Virus record (IMG/VR): IMGVR_UViG_3300032782_000034 | Coordinates: 1 to 20,144 of that record | Length of the DNA stretch: 20,144 nt | Strand: one strand, 5' to 3' | Source of the DNA: a virus | Part shown: positions 9,042 through 14,849 of the stretch, piece after piece | Numbering within the stretch: position 1 is the stretch's first letter | Layout of the letters: every line of letters starts with the position of its first letter | Notes under the pieces: model-generated | Told to the model about the DNA's origin: nothing | The model's database searches: none | The model's input: only the letters and a program-made list of their open reading frames with translations | Made by a program: the position numbers and the translations under genes

Positions 9042-9274
9042 TAAGCTTCGTCTCCACTGCCTGTGTCAAGTTGTGGATAAAAGGTACGATAGCCCCATCG
9101 CCGTTGAAACACTCCCGTCAAAGGTGAGAGAGTATTCTCAATCTGCATTAGCGAAGATTCGCTTTGGGCTGGCGGTTGAGTGAAGATATCAATCCCCGCT
9201 TCGCGCCAGTTCGCTATCGTATAGCGAGATAGTGTATGTTCAGAGACTTCGTAAGGTGAGATAATTCCAGCCAT
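9041..9274 (-). CDS. N-terminal segment of split nozzle protein (77 aa)
   Basis: The gene encodes 77 residues from ATG 9274. The C-terminal half (ENTLSPLTGVFQRRWGYRTFYP) matches the pattern near the start of podoviral nozzle and tail tubular B proteins, where a chain of the form 'L-x-x-G-x-x-x-R-x-G-Y' precedes the first propeller blade. The next gene begins at exactly that point of the fold and overlaps by one base (TAATG). It is therefore best read as the first part of the nozzle encoded separately, and the two products probably assemble together. A single-base sequencing error that breaks one gene is the main alternative. I see no slippery heptamer, so programmed frameshifting is unlikely. 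The 42-nt spacer before it gives only a poor ribosome site. Confidence 0.6.
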   Translation of the reverse strand: MAGIISPYEVSEHTLSRYTIANWREAGIDIFTQPPAQSESSLMQIENTLSPLTGVFQRRWGYRTFYPQLDTGSGDEA

Positions 9275-9316
9275 TTAATCACTATTTTCCATTGTAAACG
9301 ATTGATTCTAAAGGTA

Positions 9317-10480
9317 TTAAAAAAATGGGGGCAGATACCCTAGAATTTGCTGGTTGACGTAACTTCCACTATCAGGACGAATAAACTCCACGCCTTCAGG
9401 AAACAGATTCTTGTCAACGACCATCTGACGGTATCCGTCAGTATACTTCTGAAAGAACGTTAAAGCTTTGTTAGTATCTCCGATAAGTTCCCATGCAAGT
9501 GCGCTAACACCGTTAATCAGGATATCCCGATACTTCTCCGGGACCAAAGGAACATCATCCACTGTGATTAGATTCTTGCGGGTGCGGAAATAGGTGAAGC
9601 CGATTACATATCCGCCAATCGGTTGAATAGAGCTATCGGCTGGCCACATAGCGCCAGTTGTGATAAGGCCGGTATCCGGTTCAACCCAATCTGTCCCAAT
9701 CGGAATTGGACTGGCATTCTGAAGTGTTTCGGTCTGCGGGTCAGTGCTAGATGCGGTAAAGTCAGAAGCTTCCACAGCATACACATTGTAGCTAGCGTAC
9801 TTGACTCCATTGGAAGCAGCCGGGAAATAAAGTTTCGGTGAACGCACAACGGCTACAGAGTTAGCCGGCACATAGAGATTGGCATTGGTAGTGCAACGAG
9901 CACTTTCCCCGCCCAGTTCATCAACCAAAGTGATTCCGATATAATAAACCCGTGCAGACAACGCTCCACTTACTTGCGTGTCACACACGGGGGTAGAAGG
10001 CACAGGTTGATAGGTATTCAAGTTCTGCGGGGCAGGATAGATGGAAATAACATTTGGATTGTTATAGACATCCTGAATCCACACGGACGGCTGTCCGGGA
10101 CGAGATTGCCCAGTAGATTGCGTAAGCACTGGACCCACAGGCTGTTGACGGAACCATTTGAGTTCGCGGAAGTTCGACATATCATAGACGCTATCCTTAC
10201 GGATTTTGTCCATGTCAGAGATATTAAGATTTGTCTGAACAGTGCCGGGAGTACGGTCAGGAACCGGACCAAGCCAATAATCAGTTGCACCTTGAATAGT
10301 TAGAAAGAACTTGGGAATAGACTCAATAAAAGGCCAGTTAGACCACCGCAAAACTTCTTTGTGAATGCGGTCTGTGTAGTCAATAAGAGCCGTCTGCGCT
10401 GCACCAACTGTCTTAGAAGCGAGTTGATTACGGCAATCTTGAGACACTGAATCAATGATAGATTGGACGTTGTACGCCAT
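9317..10480 (-). CDS. Head-tail adaptor (gp11/SU10-adaptor-like) with inserted Ig-like domain (387 aa)
   Basis: The gene encodes 387 residues from ATG 10480, overlapping the preceding stop by one base (TAATG). The N-terminus is a helical hairpin typical of podoviral adaptors: IIDSVSQDCRNQLASK, then TALIDYTDRIHKEVLRWSNW. It continues with beta segments (FFLTIQGATDYWL) and closes with a helical C-terminus (EKYRDILINGVSALAWELI, ALTFFQKYTDGYRQMV) that returns to the bundle. Between residues about 163 and 285 lies an insertion with Ig/fibronectin-III character (ARVYYIGITLVDELGGESA, VKYASYNVYAVEAS), probably exposed on the outside of the neck. In the family the adaptor ring binds the portal on one side and the nozzle on the other. 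The following nozzle genes agree with this. Confidence 0.72.
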   Translation of the reverse strand: MAYNVQSIIDSVSQDCRNQLASKTVGAAQTALIDYTDRIHKEVLRWSNWPFIESIPKFFLTIQGATDYWLGPVPDRTPGTVQTNLNISDMDKIRKDSVYDMSNFRELKWFRQQPVGPVLTQSTGQSRPGQPSVWIQDVYNNPNVISIYPAPQNLNTYQPVPSTPVCDTQVSGALSARVYYIGITLVDELGGESARCTTNANLYVPANSVAVVRSPKLYFPAASNGVKYASYNVYAVEASDFTASSTDPQTETLQNASPIPIGTDWVEPDTGLITTGAMWPADSSIQPIGGYVIGFTYFRTRKNLITVDDVPLVPEKYRDILINGVSALAWELIGDTNKALTFFQKYTDGYRQMVVDKNLFPEGVEFIRPDSGSYVNQQILGYLPPFF

Positions 10481-10731
10481 TAATTGCTGTCCTTAAAATG
10501 TTCTTCAATCGCTTCTTTGGCACTATGCGCGAAGATTAATGTTTGCAACGCTGTAATAAGATGAACGTAAGAATCAGTTAAACGTCCAGTAAGAGCTAGA
10601 TAGAAGCCACTTCCAGTAAAGAAAATTGCGAAGAAAGTATGGCGTCCTTGGAAGAATCCAAAAGTAGCTCGGCTTAGATTCCTAAAACCGTTCTCGTCAG
10701 TAATCCAGCGACGTACCCTATCCCAAACCAC
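10480..10731 (-). CDS. Small membrane protein, probable holin (83 aa)
   Basis: The gene encodes 83 residues from GTG 10731. In-frame stop TAA lies two codons upstream and there is no internal Met, so the GTG start is the only reasonable choice. The first 58 bases overlap the end of the preceding coiled-coil gene in another frame. Residues about 31-49 form a membrane helix (HTFFAIFFTGSGFYLALTG), and a second, weaker hydrophobic helix spans about 54-70 (SYVHLITALQTLIFAHS). The tail is acidic (EAIEEHFKDSN). Size, topology and context beside a DUF5675 protein and a coiled-coil membrane protein suggest the holin of a lysis cassette, but no holin family is recognised with certainty. Its stop overlaps the adaptor start. 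Confidence 0.55.
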   Translation of the reverse strand: MVWDRVRRWITDENGFRNLSRATFGFFQGRHTFFAIFFTGSGFYLALTGRLTDSYVHLITALQTLIFAHSAKEAIEEHFKDSN

Positions 10732-11369
10732 TTTAGTTTACTCTTTCTATTGTCGGCCTTAAGTTGAGAGATAGTCTTTGTATCGGCATCAATCTGGGCT
10801 TTCAGAGCCTTTACATCGCCATCATGTGATTGCTTCTCAAGGACGATTTGCTTGCTCAAGTCATCTGCAACCTGAGTCTCTTGCTGAAACTGAGATTCCA
10901 AATCCTTCTTGTCTTGCTGTAGCAGAGGAACTAACTGAATATCAGTTAAGATAGTTTGTGCAGTCGGTAGGTCGAGAATGATAGAGGACCCGGAAGGGGT
11001 GGCGCTACCATTTGTCGCCGCTGCAATCTTATCCGCCGTCTGCGTTACATCCAACTTGGCATTTACCTTGGGCAGATTCGTTTCAGATATTGCTCTCTGA
11101 GTTAGAGCCTGAGCCAGCTTGGAATTCAAATCTTCGAGTGCTTGTCTATCGGCATCAAGCTGTGTTTGCTGCGCTTGAATCATGGATTGCAAAGTTTTAT
11201 TCTGTGCAATCTCTTGGTCGGCTAGTATCTGATACTGAGCCGCAATCTTGGCATCATGCTTGTCAATCAGGGAAAGCGTCCCTTCGACTCCGCCAAACAC
11301 CAGTCCAGCGGTGATGCCCACTAAAATCAAATGGGTCTTAACCCATGTATAGTCCCCGGTTAAACTCAC
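10674..11369 (-). CDS. Coiled-coil protein with N- and C-terminal membrane segments, spanin/Rz-like candidate (231 aa)
   Basis: The gene encodes 231 residues from GTG 11369, whose GTGA overlaps the stop of the DUF5675 gene by four bases. Residues about 12-32 form a membrane helix (THLILVGITAGLVFGGVEG). Residues 35-105 are Gln/Lys/Asp-rich coiled coil. About 115-140 is a Ser/Gly turn followed by SSIILDLPTAQTILTDI. A second coiled coil covers about 150-208. A basic patch (RKSKLKWF) leads to a second hydrophobic segment at about 213-230. Rz-type inner-membrane spanins have one N-terminal anchor and a periplasmic coiled coil; the second anchor here is unusual. Location between a cell-wall-type protein and a holin candidate supports a role in lysis, perhaps envelope disruption. 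No lipobox or outer-membrane partner is visible. Confidence 0.55.
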   Translation of the reverse strand: MSLTGDYTWVKTHLILVGITAGLVFGGVEGTLSLIDKHDAKIAAQYQILADQEIAQNKTLQSMIQAQQTQLDADRQALEDLNSKLAQALTQRAISETNLPKVNAKLDVTQTADKIAAATNGSATPSGSSIILDLPTAQTILTDIQLVPLLQQDKKDLESQFQQETQVADDLSKQIVLEKQSHDGDVKALKAQIDADTKTISQLKADNRKSKLKWFGIGYVAGLLTRTVLGI

Positions 11370-11797
11370 GGTTTATCCTCCACGATTATTGAAAGTTCTT
11401 CCCCCGCTGCAACCGCCGCGTCAATCTTCCCTTTCAATTCGGTATAAGCATCTCTGCTTTGTCCGATAAAATCCTTAGAGTGACTGTGGCCAACCAATAT
11501 ACAACCTTCAGTATCTTTGGCTGTGTTGCCCCAATGTATTAAGATATACTGCCTGTTTGGTACATCTACTAAATGACAAATACTTTTTCCCTGCTGTCTT
11601 TCCCATGCATCAGAAGAATTCTGGAACTTAGGAGATGGAGCAAGGACTATCTTATACGTTCCTGCTTTAATGCAGGACCCCGGATTCCCATCTTTAAATG
11701 GTTCTTCTAGAGTCCAGCACTCAAGCGAGTTATCTACAAATAGTTGGCCGCATGTAGAATTAGCGGTGAGAACTAATCTTTGTAGAGCGAGATTCAT
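11366..11797 (-). CDS. DUF5675-family protein, possible cell-wall lysis enzyme (143 aa)
   Basis: I place the start at ATG 11797 (MNLALQRLVLTANSTCGQLFV), directly after the preceding stop (TAA-T-ATG). The frame stays open upstream, but that part is out-of-frame overlap with the preceding gene. Typical DUF5675 features are present in order: a strand set with LECWTLEEPFKD (about 25-36), CIKAGTYKIVLAPSPKF (42-58), and the signature ILIHWGNTAKDTEGCILVG (85-103), with His88, Asn91, Asp95 and Cys99. The His...Gly-Cys arrangement resembles L,D-transpeptidase-like catalytic sites, so an action on peptidoglycan is plausible but not established. It is followed by spanin-like and holin-like genes, so an endolysin role is the best reading. 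The gene ends with TGA, the only non-TAA stop in the window. Confidence 0.75.
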   Translation of the reverse strand: MNLALQRLVLTANSTCGQLFVDNSLECWTLEEPFKDGNPGSCIKAGTYKIVLAPSPKFQNSSDAWERQQGKSICHLVDVPNRQYILIHWGNTAKDTEGCILVGHSHSKDFIGQSRDAYTELKGKIDAAVAAGEELSIIVEDKP

Positions 11798-11798
11798 A

Positions 11799-12251
11799 TT
11801 AAGCAATCGGATAAGGAGCGTCTGAGGAAGTCGGGTAGGGATTGAAAAGTCTATCGTTCCCAACCACATTTTCCTGAACCGTAGTTCCCGCCGTAGTAAC
11901 CGGACGCCCAACGCGAGCCATGATTTCGACCATCTTGCTATCCTGAGTGGGACGCAAAATTCGCATATCCGCTTTGTATCGAGCCGCGAGAATCTGAGTT
12001 AGAGCCTCTCCGATATCGGGACGAACGAAATGTTTGCCCGGACCGTATTCAATTAAGTTAAGGGAGATATTGCCGAAAGGCTTGTCAAACAAGTCCTTGC
12101 TTGGCACCTGCACCGTGACCCAATTGCTCTGGTCCTCACAAAACTCTTCGTGCGCTTCCCAAATCTTTTGATGGCGCTCGTTTCGAATCTTTTTGTTCTG
12201 AGCTACTCGCTGAGAGTAGGTCTGTTCTTTCTTAACGCTGTTGTCAGCCAT
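11799..12251 (-). CDS. Unknown protein after the capsid gene (150 aa)
   Basis: The gene encodes 150 residues from ATG 12251 with AAAGG eight bases upstream, and one of the CACAA hairpins ends 12 bases before the ATG. The first 40 residues are highly charged and helical (KKEQTYSQRVAQNKKIRNERHQKIW). A compact central part follows (NWVTVQVPSKDLFDKPFG, LNLIEYGPGKHFVRPDIGEALTQIL), then a flexible Thr/Val/Asn-rich tail. I recognise no family. Its position directly after the major capsid gene would suit a head-associated protein, such as a decoration or completion protein, but nothing in the sequence proves this. The next gene starts two bases after its stop. Confidence 0.55.
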   Translation of the reverse strand: MADNSVKKEQTYSQRVAQNKKIRNERHQKIWEAHEEFCEDQSNWVTVQVPSKDLFDKPFGNISLNLIEYGPGKHFVRPDIGEALTQILAARYKADMRILRPTQDSKMVEIMARVGRPVTTAGTTVQENVVGNDRLFNPYPTSSDAPYPIA

Positions 12252-12263
12252 TGCGATACCTTT

Positions 12264-12276
12264 ATCCTTGTGGGAT
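12264..12276 (-). promoter_or_regulatory. CACAA-loop hairpin before the 150-aa gene
   Basis: On the minus strand this reads ATCC-CACAA-GGAT, a four-base-pair stem with a CACAA loop. It ends 12 bases before start codon 12251, just upstream of the AAAGG ribosome site. Two further hairpins with the same loop and different stems lie at 14386-14398 and 14414-14428. The structure is read directly; a function in translation or mRNA processing is inferred. Confidence 0.5.
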
Positions 12277-12292
12277 TTAAATTAATGGAGTA

Positions 12293-12315
12293 GGGTGGGT
12301 GGTAGTTACCCACCC
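12293..12315 (-). terminator. GC-rich hairpin downstream of capsid gene, possible terminator
   Basis: On the minus strand GGGTGGGT pairs perfectly with ACCCACCC (arms 12308-12315 and 12293-12300) around a 7-base AACTACC loop, 63 bases after the capsid stop. The following bases (TACTCCATTAATTT) are AT-rich but lack a proper T run. It could be a leaky terminator or an mRNA-stabilising element that sets capsid expression above that of the tail genes. Confidence 0.45.
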
Positions 12316-12335
12316 CATCCAGTTTTTGGTTACAA

Positions 12336-12367
12336 ACTCAGGCGAAACCAAAGTGAAGTACCTGAGT
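12336..12367 (-). promoter_or_regulatory. Second inverted repeat after capsid stop
   Basis: A 7-bp perfect inverted repeat (ACTCAGG / CCTGAGT, arms 12361-12367 and 12336-12342) with an 18-base loop lies between the capsid stop and the stronger hairpin at 12293-12315. Together they make a structured 3' end for the capsid transcript. The stem is modest and could be chance. Confidence 0.3.
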
Positions 12368-12377
12368 CCGAAATTGA

Positions 12378-13400
12378 TTAAGCGTTGTTAACCGAGTTCT
12401 GACCAGCAGACACAATGCGGTAAATCCAGCTTTGATTGGTGATGATTGCCTTGAAAGCAAACTTGTAACCAATCTTACGGGACTGTTGCAAGGTGTCAGT
12501 CTGACCACCGGGGGCCGCAGCATACACGCGGAGGTTCTGCAAATCAGAAATCTGATAAGCATTCCGCGCGATACCGAACGAGTTATACGTCTTGTTGGCA
12601 TAGCCAGAAGTGGCAGACGTATTCGGAGCAAAACCGGGGGCGTTGCTCTTGACCACGCGCCAACCCGCAAGTTCATCAACCTCACCGCGCCAAATCCGCT
12701 CGGGCTTGCCGAACTGGTTTGAAGCCTTGAAGTCAGGGTCGTTCTGAAGGACAGCGTGTACCTGAGGAGCGAGAACGAGGACATAATCCCCATCTTCGAA
12801 CATCTGTGCGCCGGCATCCATCAACGACGCATGGACCTGCGTCATATCCGTATAACCGAAAGTGTCGCTCGCGGTCAGCGTAGAAACCGTCTTGCTGTTG
12901 GGGCAATAGACGTTAGAAGCCGCATTCAACACGTTGAAAACAAGAATGTCATACGTTTCAGCCGCGTGCAGACCGAGCATATAGAGTGCTCGACCCACAA
13001 CGTCATGCTTCGACGTGAGTTCCGCAAGGTCGGACAGACGGAGCAACTTACCGTACTGTTCCGCAATTGCTTGAAACTGAGACATTTGGAGTCCATCGGC
13101 ATCCGGCTGCACGCCTTCAGACAACTGCACCGGAGAAAGAGTCGTAGACAGCTTCTCCATACGGTTGAACTGAATCGTTTTGCTGGAATTGGAAGGAATC
13201 GGTTCTTTATCGCCGAACTGGTCGAGCACGGTTTTCAGAACCGCAACTTCGAGCAGCTTCGCGCTAAAGTAAGTCTGTTGGTCGCTCGCAAGCGAACCAG
13301 CAGGACCGGGGGTGCCAGTAGCACCAGTGATGACCGTAATAACATCATCACCAAGACCAAAGACAAGCCCGATAAGACCAAAAATAAGCTTACTAAACAT
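12378..13400 (-). CDS. Major capsid protein, N4-gp56-like family (340 aa)
   Basis: The gene encodes 340 residues from ATG 13400 with AGGA six bases upstream. It is the head shell subunit. From about residue 40 the sequence has the plan of N4-gp56-type capsid proteins (HK97 fold): an extended arm with FSAKLLEVAVLKTVLDQFGD, the loop KTIQFNRMEKLSTTLSPVQLSEGVQPD, a long helix region (LSDLAELTSKHDVVGRALYML, AAETYDILVFNVLN), DGDYVLVLAPQVHAVLQNDPDF, and a late domain with SFGIARNAYQISDLQNLRVYAAAPG. It follows the scaffold-like gene by 17 bases. The N-terminus is odd: residues 3-16 are hydrophobic (SKLIFGLIGLVFGL) and 26-36 carry collagen-like Gly-x-x triplets (GATGTPGPAGS). The segment may be cut off or may act as a contact during assembly. 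Confidence 0.78.
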   Translation of the reverse strand: MFSKLIFGLIGLVFGLGDDVITVITGATGTPGPAGSLASDQQTYFSAKLLEVAVLKTVLDQFGDKEPIPSNSSKTIQFNRMEKLSTTLSPVQLSEGVQPDADGLQMSQFQAIAEQYGKLLRLSDLAELTSKHDVVGRALYMLGLHAAETYDILVFNVLNAASNVYCPNSKTVSTLTASDTFGYTDMTQVHASLMDAGAQMFEDGDYVLVLAPQVHAVLQNDPDFKASNQFGKPERIWRGEVDELAGWRVVKSNAPGFAPNTSATSGYANKTYNSFGIARNAYQISDLQNLRVYAAAPGGQTDTLQQSRKIGYKFAFKAIITNQSWIYRIVSAGQNSVNNA

Positions 13401-13417
13401 GGAATATCCTAATCTTC

Positions 13418-14374
13418 TTAGAAGTCCAGTTTTGCTCCCGAAGCCTCATGCTGAGCAATAATCGCTCGGATGCCATCAATCGTACCAAATGAAGGCTTGG
13501 CTGCTCCTGTGACAGGCGTCAGCGTTGGGGTGGTAGGGGTAGCAGTGGGAACTGGCCTAGAAGGGGTTTGGGTTTGAGACAGTTGAGTAGCCGCCGCAAC
13601 AGCTTGTGGTAGTGACAACCCTTTGCCGATAAGGTAGGCAGCTTTATAAAGCCCCGGCAACTGACCACTGAACTGAGTATCAGATTCAGCAGTAGCGATA
13701 GCGTTCTTAAGCTCGGGCACAACTTCCAAAGCCTTCTGATAGCCTTGACTACCGTAGAAGGTATTGAAATCCTGAATCTCAGAAGCCACAGTCTTAATCG
13801 CCTGATTTCGAACAACATCCGTCGAAGCGGCAATTACACTTGGCCCGAGAGAATCGAGCAAGAACTTTTTCTGAACGGCAGCATATTGCTCAGGACTCGC
13901 TTGCGCGGCCTTATACAAATCTTCAATATACTGCTTGGGGTTCTGCGCGTAGTTCACAACCTGAGGCTGTGGCTGAACTCCATTCGTTCCAACAGGCTGA
14001 CCGGAAATCGGGTCAACACCCGTCGCCAATACATATCGCTGGCGTAACGTATCAATGAGTTGGTCTTTTTGGTTAAGACCCTCAACAGCCGCATCCTTCG
14101 TCTTATACACAGACCTCTCGCCCTTGATGAACGTGTCATCCGCTTGCGGGACAACTGGCGTATCTTGGGTCTGCTGCGCTTGTGGTGCAACAGTCTGTGG
14201 AGTTGGGGTTTGGGAAACGGGTGTTCTCGTTTCAACCTGTTGTGCAGGTTTAGATGGGGTTCCGTCCGCAGAGAACAGCGCGTCGAAAGCATCATCGGTA
14301 AAGCCACCGGGCATATCGTTCAACTGGACGATTCCACCGGGAGCTACTTGGTCTACAGTCGTATCTTCTGGCAT
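13418..14374 (-). CDS. Scaffold-like head assembly protein (318 aa)
   Basis: The gene encodes 318 residues from ATG 14374 with GAGG six bases upstream. The first 110 residues are acidic and low in complexity, with a Pro/Gln/Thr-rich stretch (about 40-80), followed by a helical core (VYKTKDAAVEGLNQKDQLIDTLRQRYV). Residues about 140-260 are helical and Ala/Gln-rich, and a Pro/Thr linker leads to a short basic C-terminal helix (TIDGIRAIIAQHEASGAKLDF). Scaffolds usually bind the capsid protein through such a C-terminal helix. Immediate placement before the major capsid gene and between it and the portal fits. No protease motif is seen. The call rests on context and composition rather than recognised homology. 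Two CACAA hairpins sit in its leader. Confidence 0.7.
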   Translation of the reverse strand: MPEDTTVDQVAPGGIVQLNDMPGGFTDDAFDALFSADGTPSKPAQQVETRTPVSQTPTPQTVAPQAQQTQDTPVVPQADDTFIKGERSVYKTKDAAVEGLNQKDQLIDTLRQRYVLATGVDPISGQPVGTNGVQPQPQVVNYAQNPKQYIEDLYKAAQASPEQYAAVQKKFLLDSLGPSVIAASTDVVRNQAIKTVASEIQDFNTFYGSQGYQKALEVVPELKNAIATAESDTQFSGQLPGLYKAAYLIGKGLSLPQAVAAATQLSQTQTPSRPVPTATPTTPTLTPVTGAAKPSFGTIDGIRAIIAQHEASGAKLDF

Positions 14375-14385
14375 TACTTACCTCG

Positions 14386-14398
14386 GTCCTTGTGGGAC
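14386..14398 (-). promoter_or_regulatory. CACAA-loop hairpin before scaffold gene
   Basis: On the minus strand this reads GTCC-CACAA-GGAC, with four base pairs. It ends 11 bases before start codon 14374, immediately upstream of the GAGG ribosome site. Position relative to the start almost equals that of the hairpin before 12251. Confidence 0.5.
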
Positions 14399-14413
14399 TT
14401 CAGATTTAACTAC

Positions 14414-14428
14414 AACCCTTGTGGGGTT
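14414..14428 (-). promoter_or_regulatory. CACAA-loop hairpin at the end of the 137-aa gene
   Basis: On the minus strand this reads AACCC-CACAA-GGGTT, with five base pairs. The loop is identical to the other two copies while the outer stem pairs differ but stay complementary. The stem begins inside the TAA stop of the preceding gene (14427-14429) and lies 15 bases before the next hairpin. Confidence 0.5.
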
Positions 14429-14840
14429 AAACTTGTTCATTGCCGATGAAATTGTAGGTAGCTTCAATCTGCTTGATAGCTTCCACATCTTCCATCTCAG
14501 CGTCACGCTTCGCAATAGCGACTCGATTAGTAGCGGCGTCAACTTGCTGCTTCAACCAATTGCACCAGAAAATGCCGCTTTGAAGAAACTCGACATCCCT
14601 AATATTCGCATGACGTTCATAATTAAGCTTCTGTTTGAGATTAGCCGCTTGTAAAGCCAATCTATCACACAGAGCTACGAACCCCGGATGGGCACTCAGA
14701 GTCGTAACGGTTTCCCGCATCTCTCTGTTCCACCCCGATTGGGTCCTTAGATTCGGGACTTCAACAACTTGATATTTAACTACTTCCCGAACCTCTGGCT
14801 TAATATCTAATACTCGAATTACCCACTCCCTAAAAGACAT
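14427..14840 (-). CDS. Unknown helical protein between portal and scaffold genes (137 aa)
   Basis: The gene encodes 137 residues from ATG 14840, with the best ribosome site in the window (TAAGGAGAGGATATG), formed partly by the preceding stop. The protein is mostly helical and charged. A short N-terminal beta-like segment (VREVVKYQVVEVP) is followed by helices (REMRETVTTLSAHPGFVALCDRL, LQAANLKQKLNY, GIFWCNWLKQQVDAATNRV). No membrane segment or enzyme motif is seen and I recognise no family. Small helical proteins are common between portal and scaffold genes and may assist head assembly. The role here is unknown. Confidence 0.6.
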   Translation of the reverse strand: MSFREWVIRVLDIKPEVREVVKYQVVEVPNLRTQSGWNREMRETVTTLSAHPGFVALCDRLALQAANLKQKLNYERHANIRDVEFLQSGIFWCNWLKQQVDAATNRVAIAKRDAEMEDVEAIKQIEATYNFIGNEQV

Positions 14841-14849
14841 ATCCTCTCC

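Noticed and set aside
9035-9050. Programmed -1 frameshift between nozzle parts
   Set aside because: GACGAAGCTTAATGGGG has no X-XXY-YYZ heptamer and the downstream gene has its own ATG. Coupled re-start is simpler.
9275-9316. Possible promoter (TACAAT on the minus strand) in the 42-base spacer before the nozzle genes
   Set aside because: No recognisable -35 element at 16-18 bases. A single -10-like hexamer in AT-rich DNA is expected by chance.
9311-9340. Possible terminator: GGGTATCTGCCC followed by TTTTTTT at the end of the adaptor gene
   Set aside because: The stem has only three strong pairs, and the T run is explained by the final Phe-Phe-stop codons.
11798-11911. N-terminal extension of the DUF5675 protein (start at 11911)
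   Set aside because: It lies inside the preceding gene, is Arg/Leu-rich without domain similarity, and the ATG at 11797 sits right after the stop of that gene.
12756-13412. 218-aa plus-strand frame opposite the capsid gene
   Set aside because: It is a mirror of strong codon bias in the capsid gene; Arg/His-rich composition and no family resemblance.
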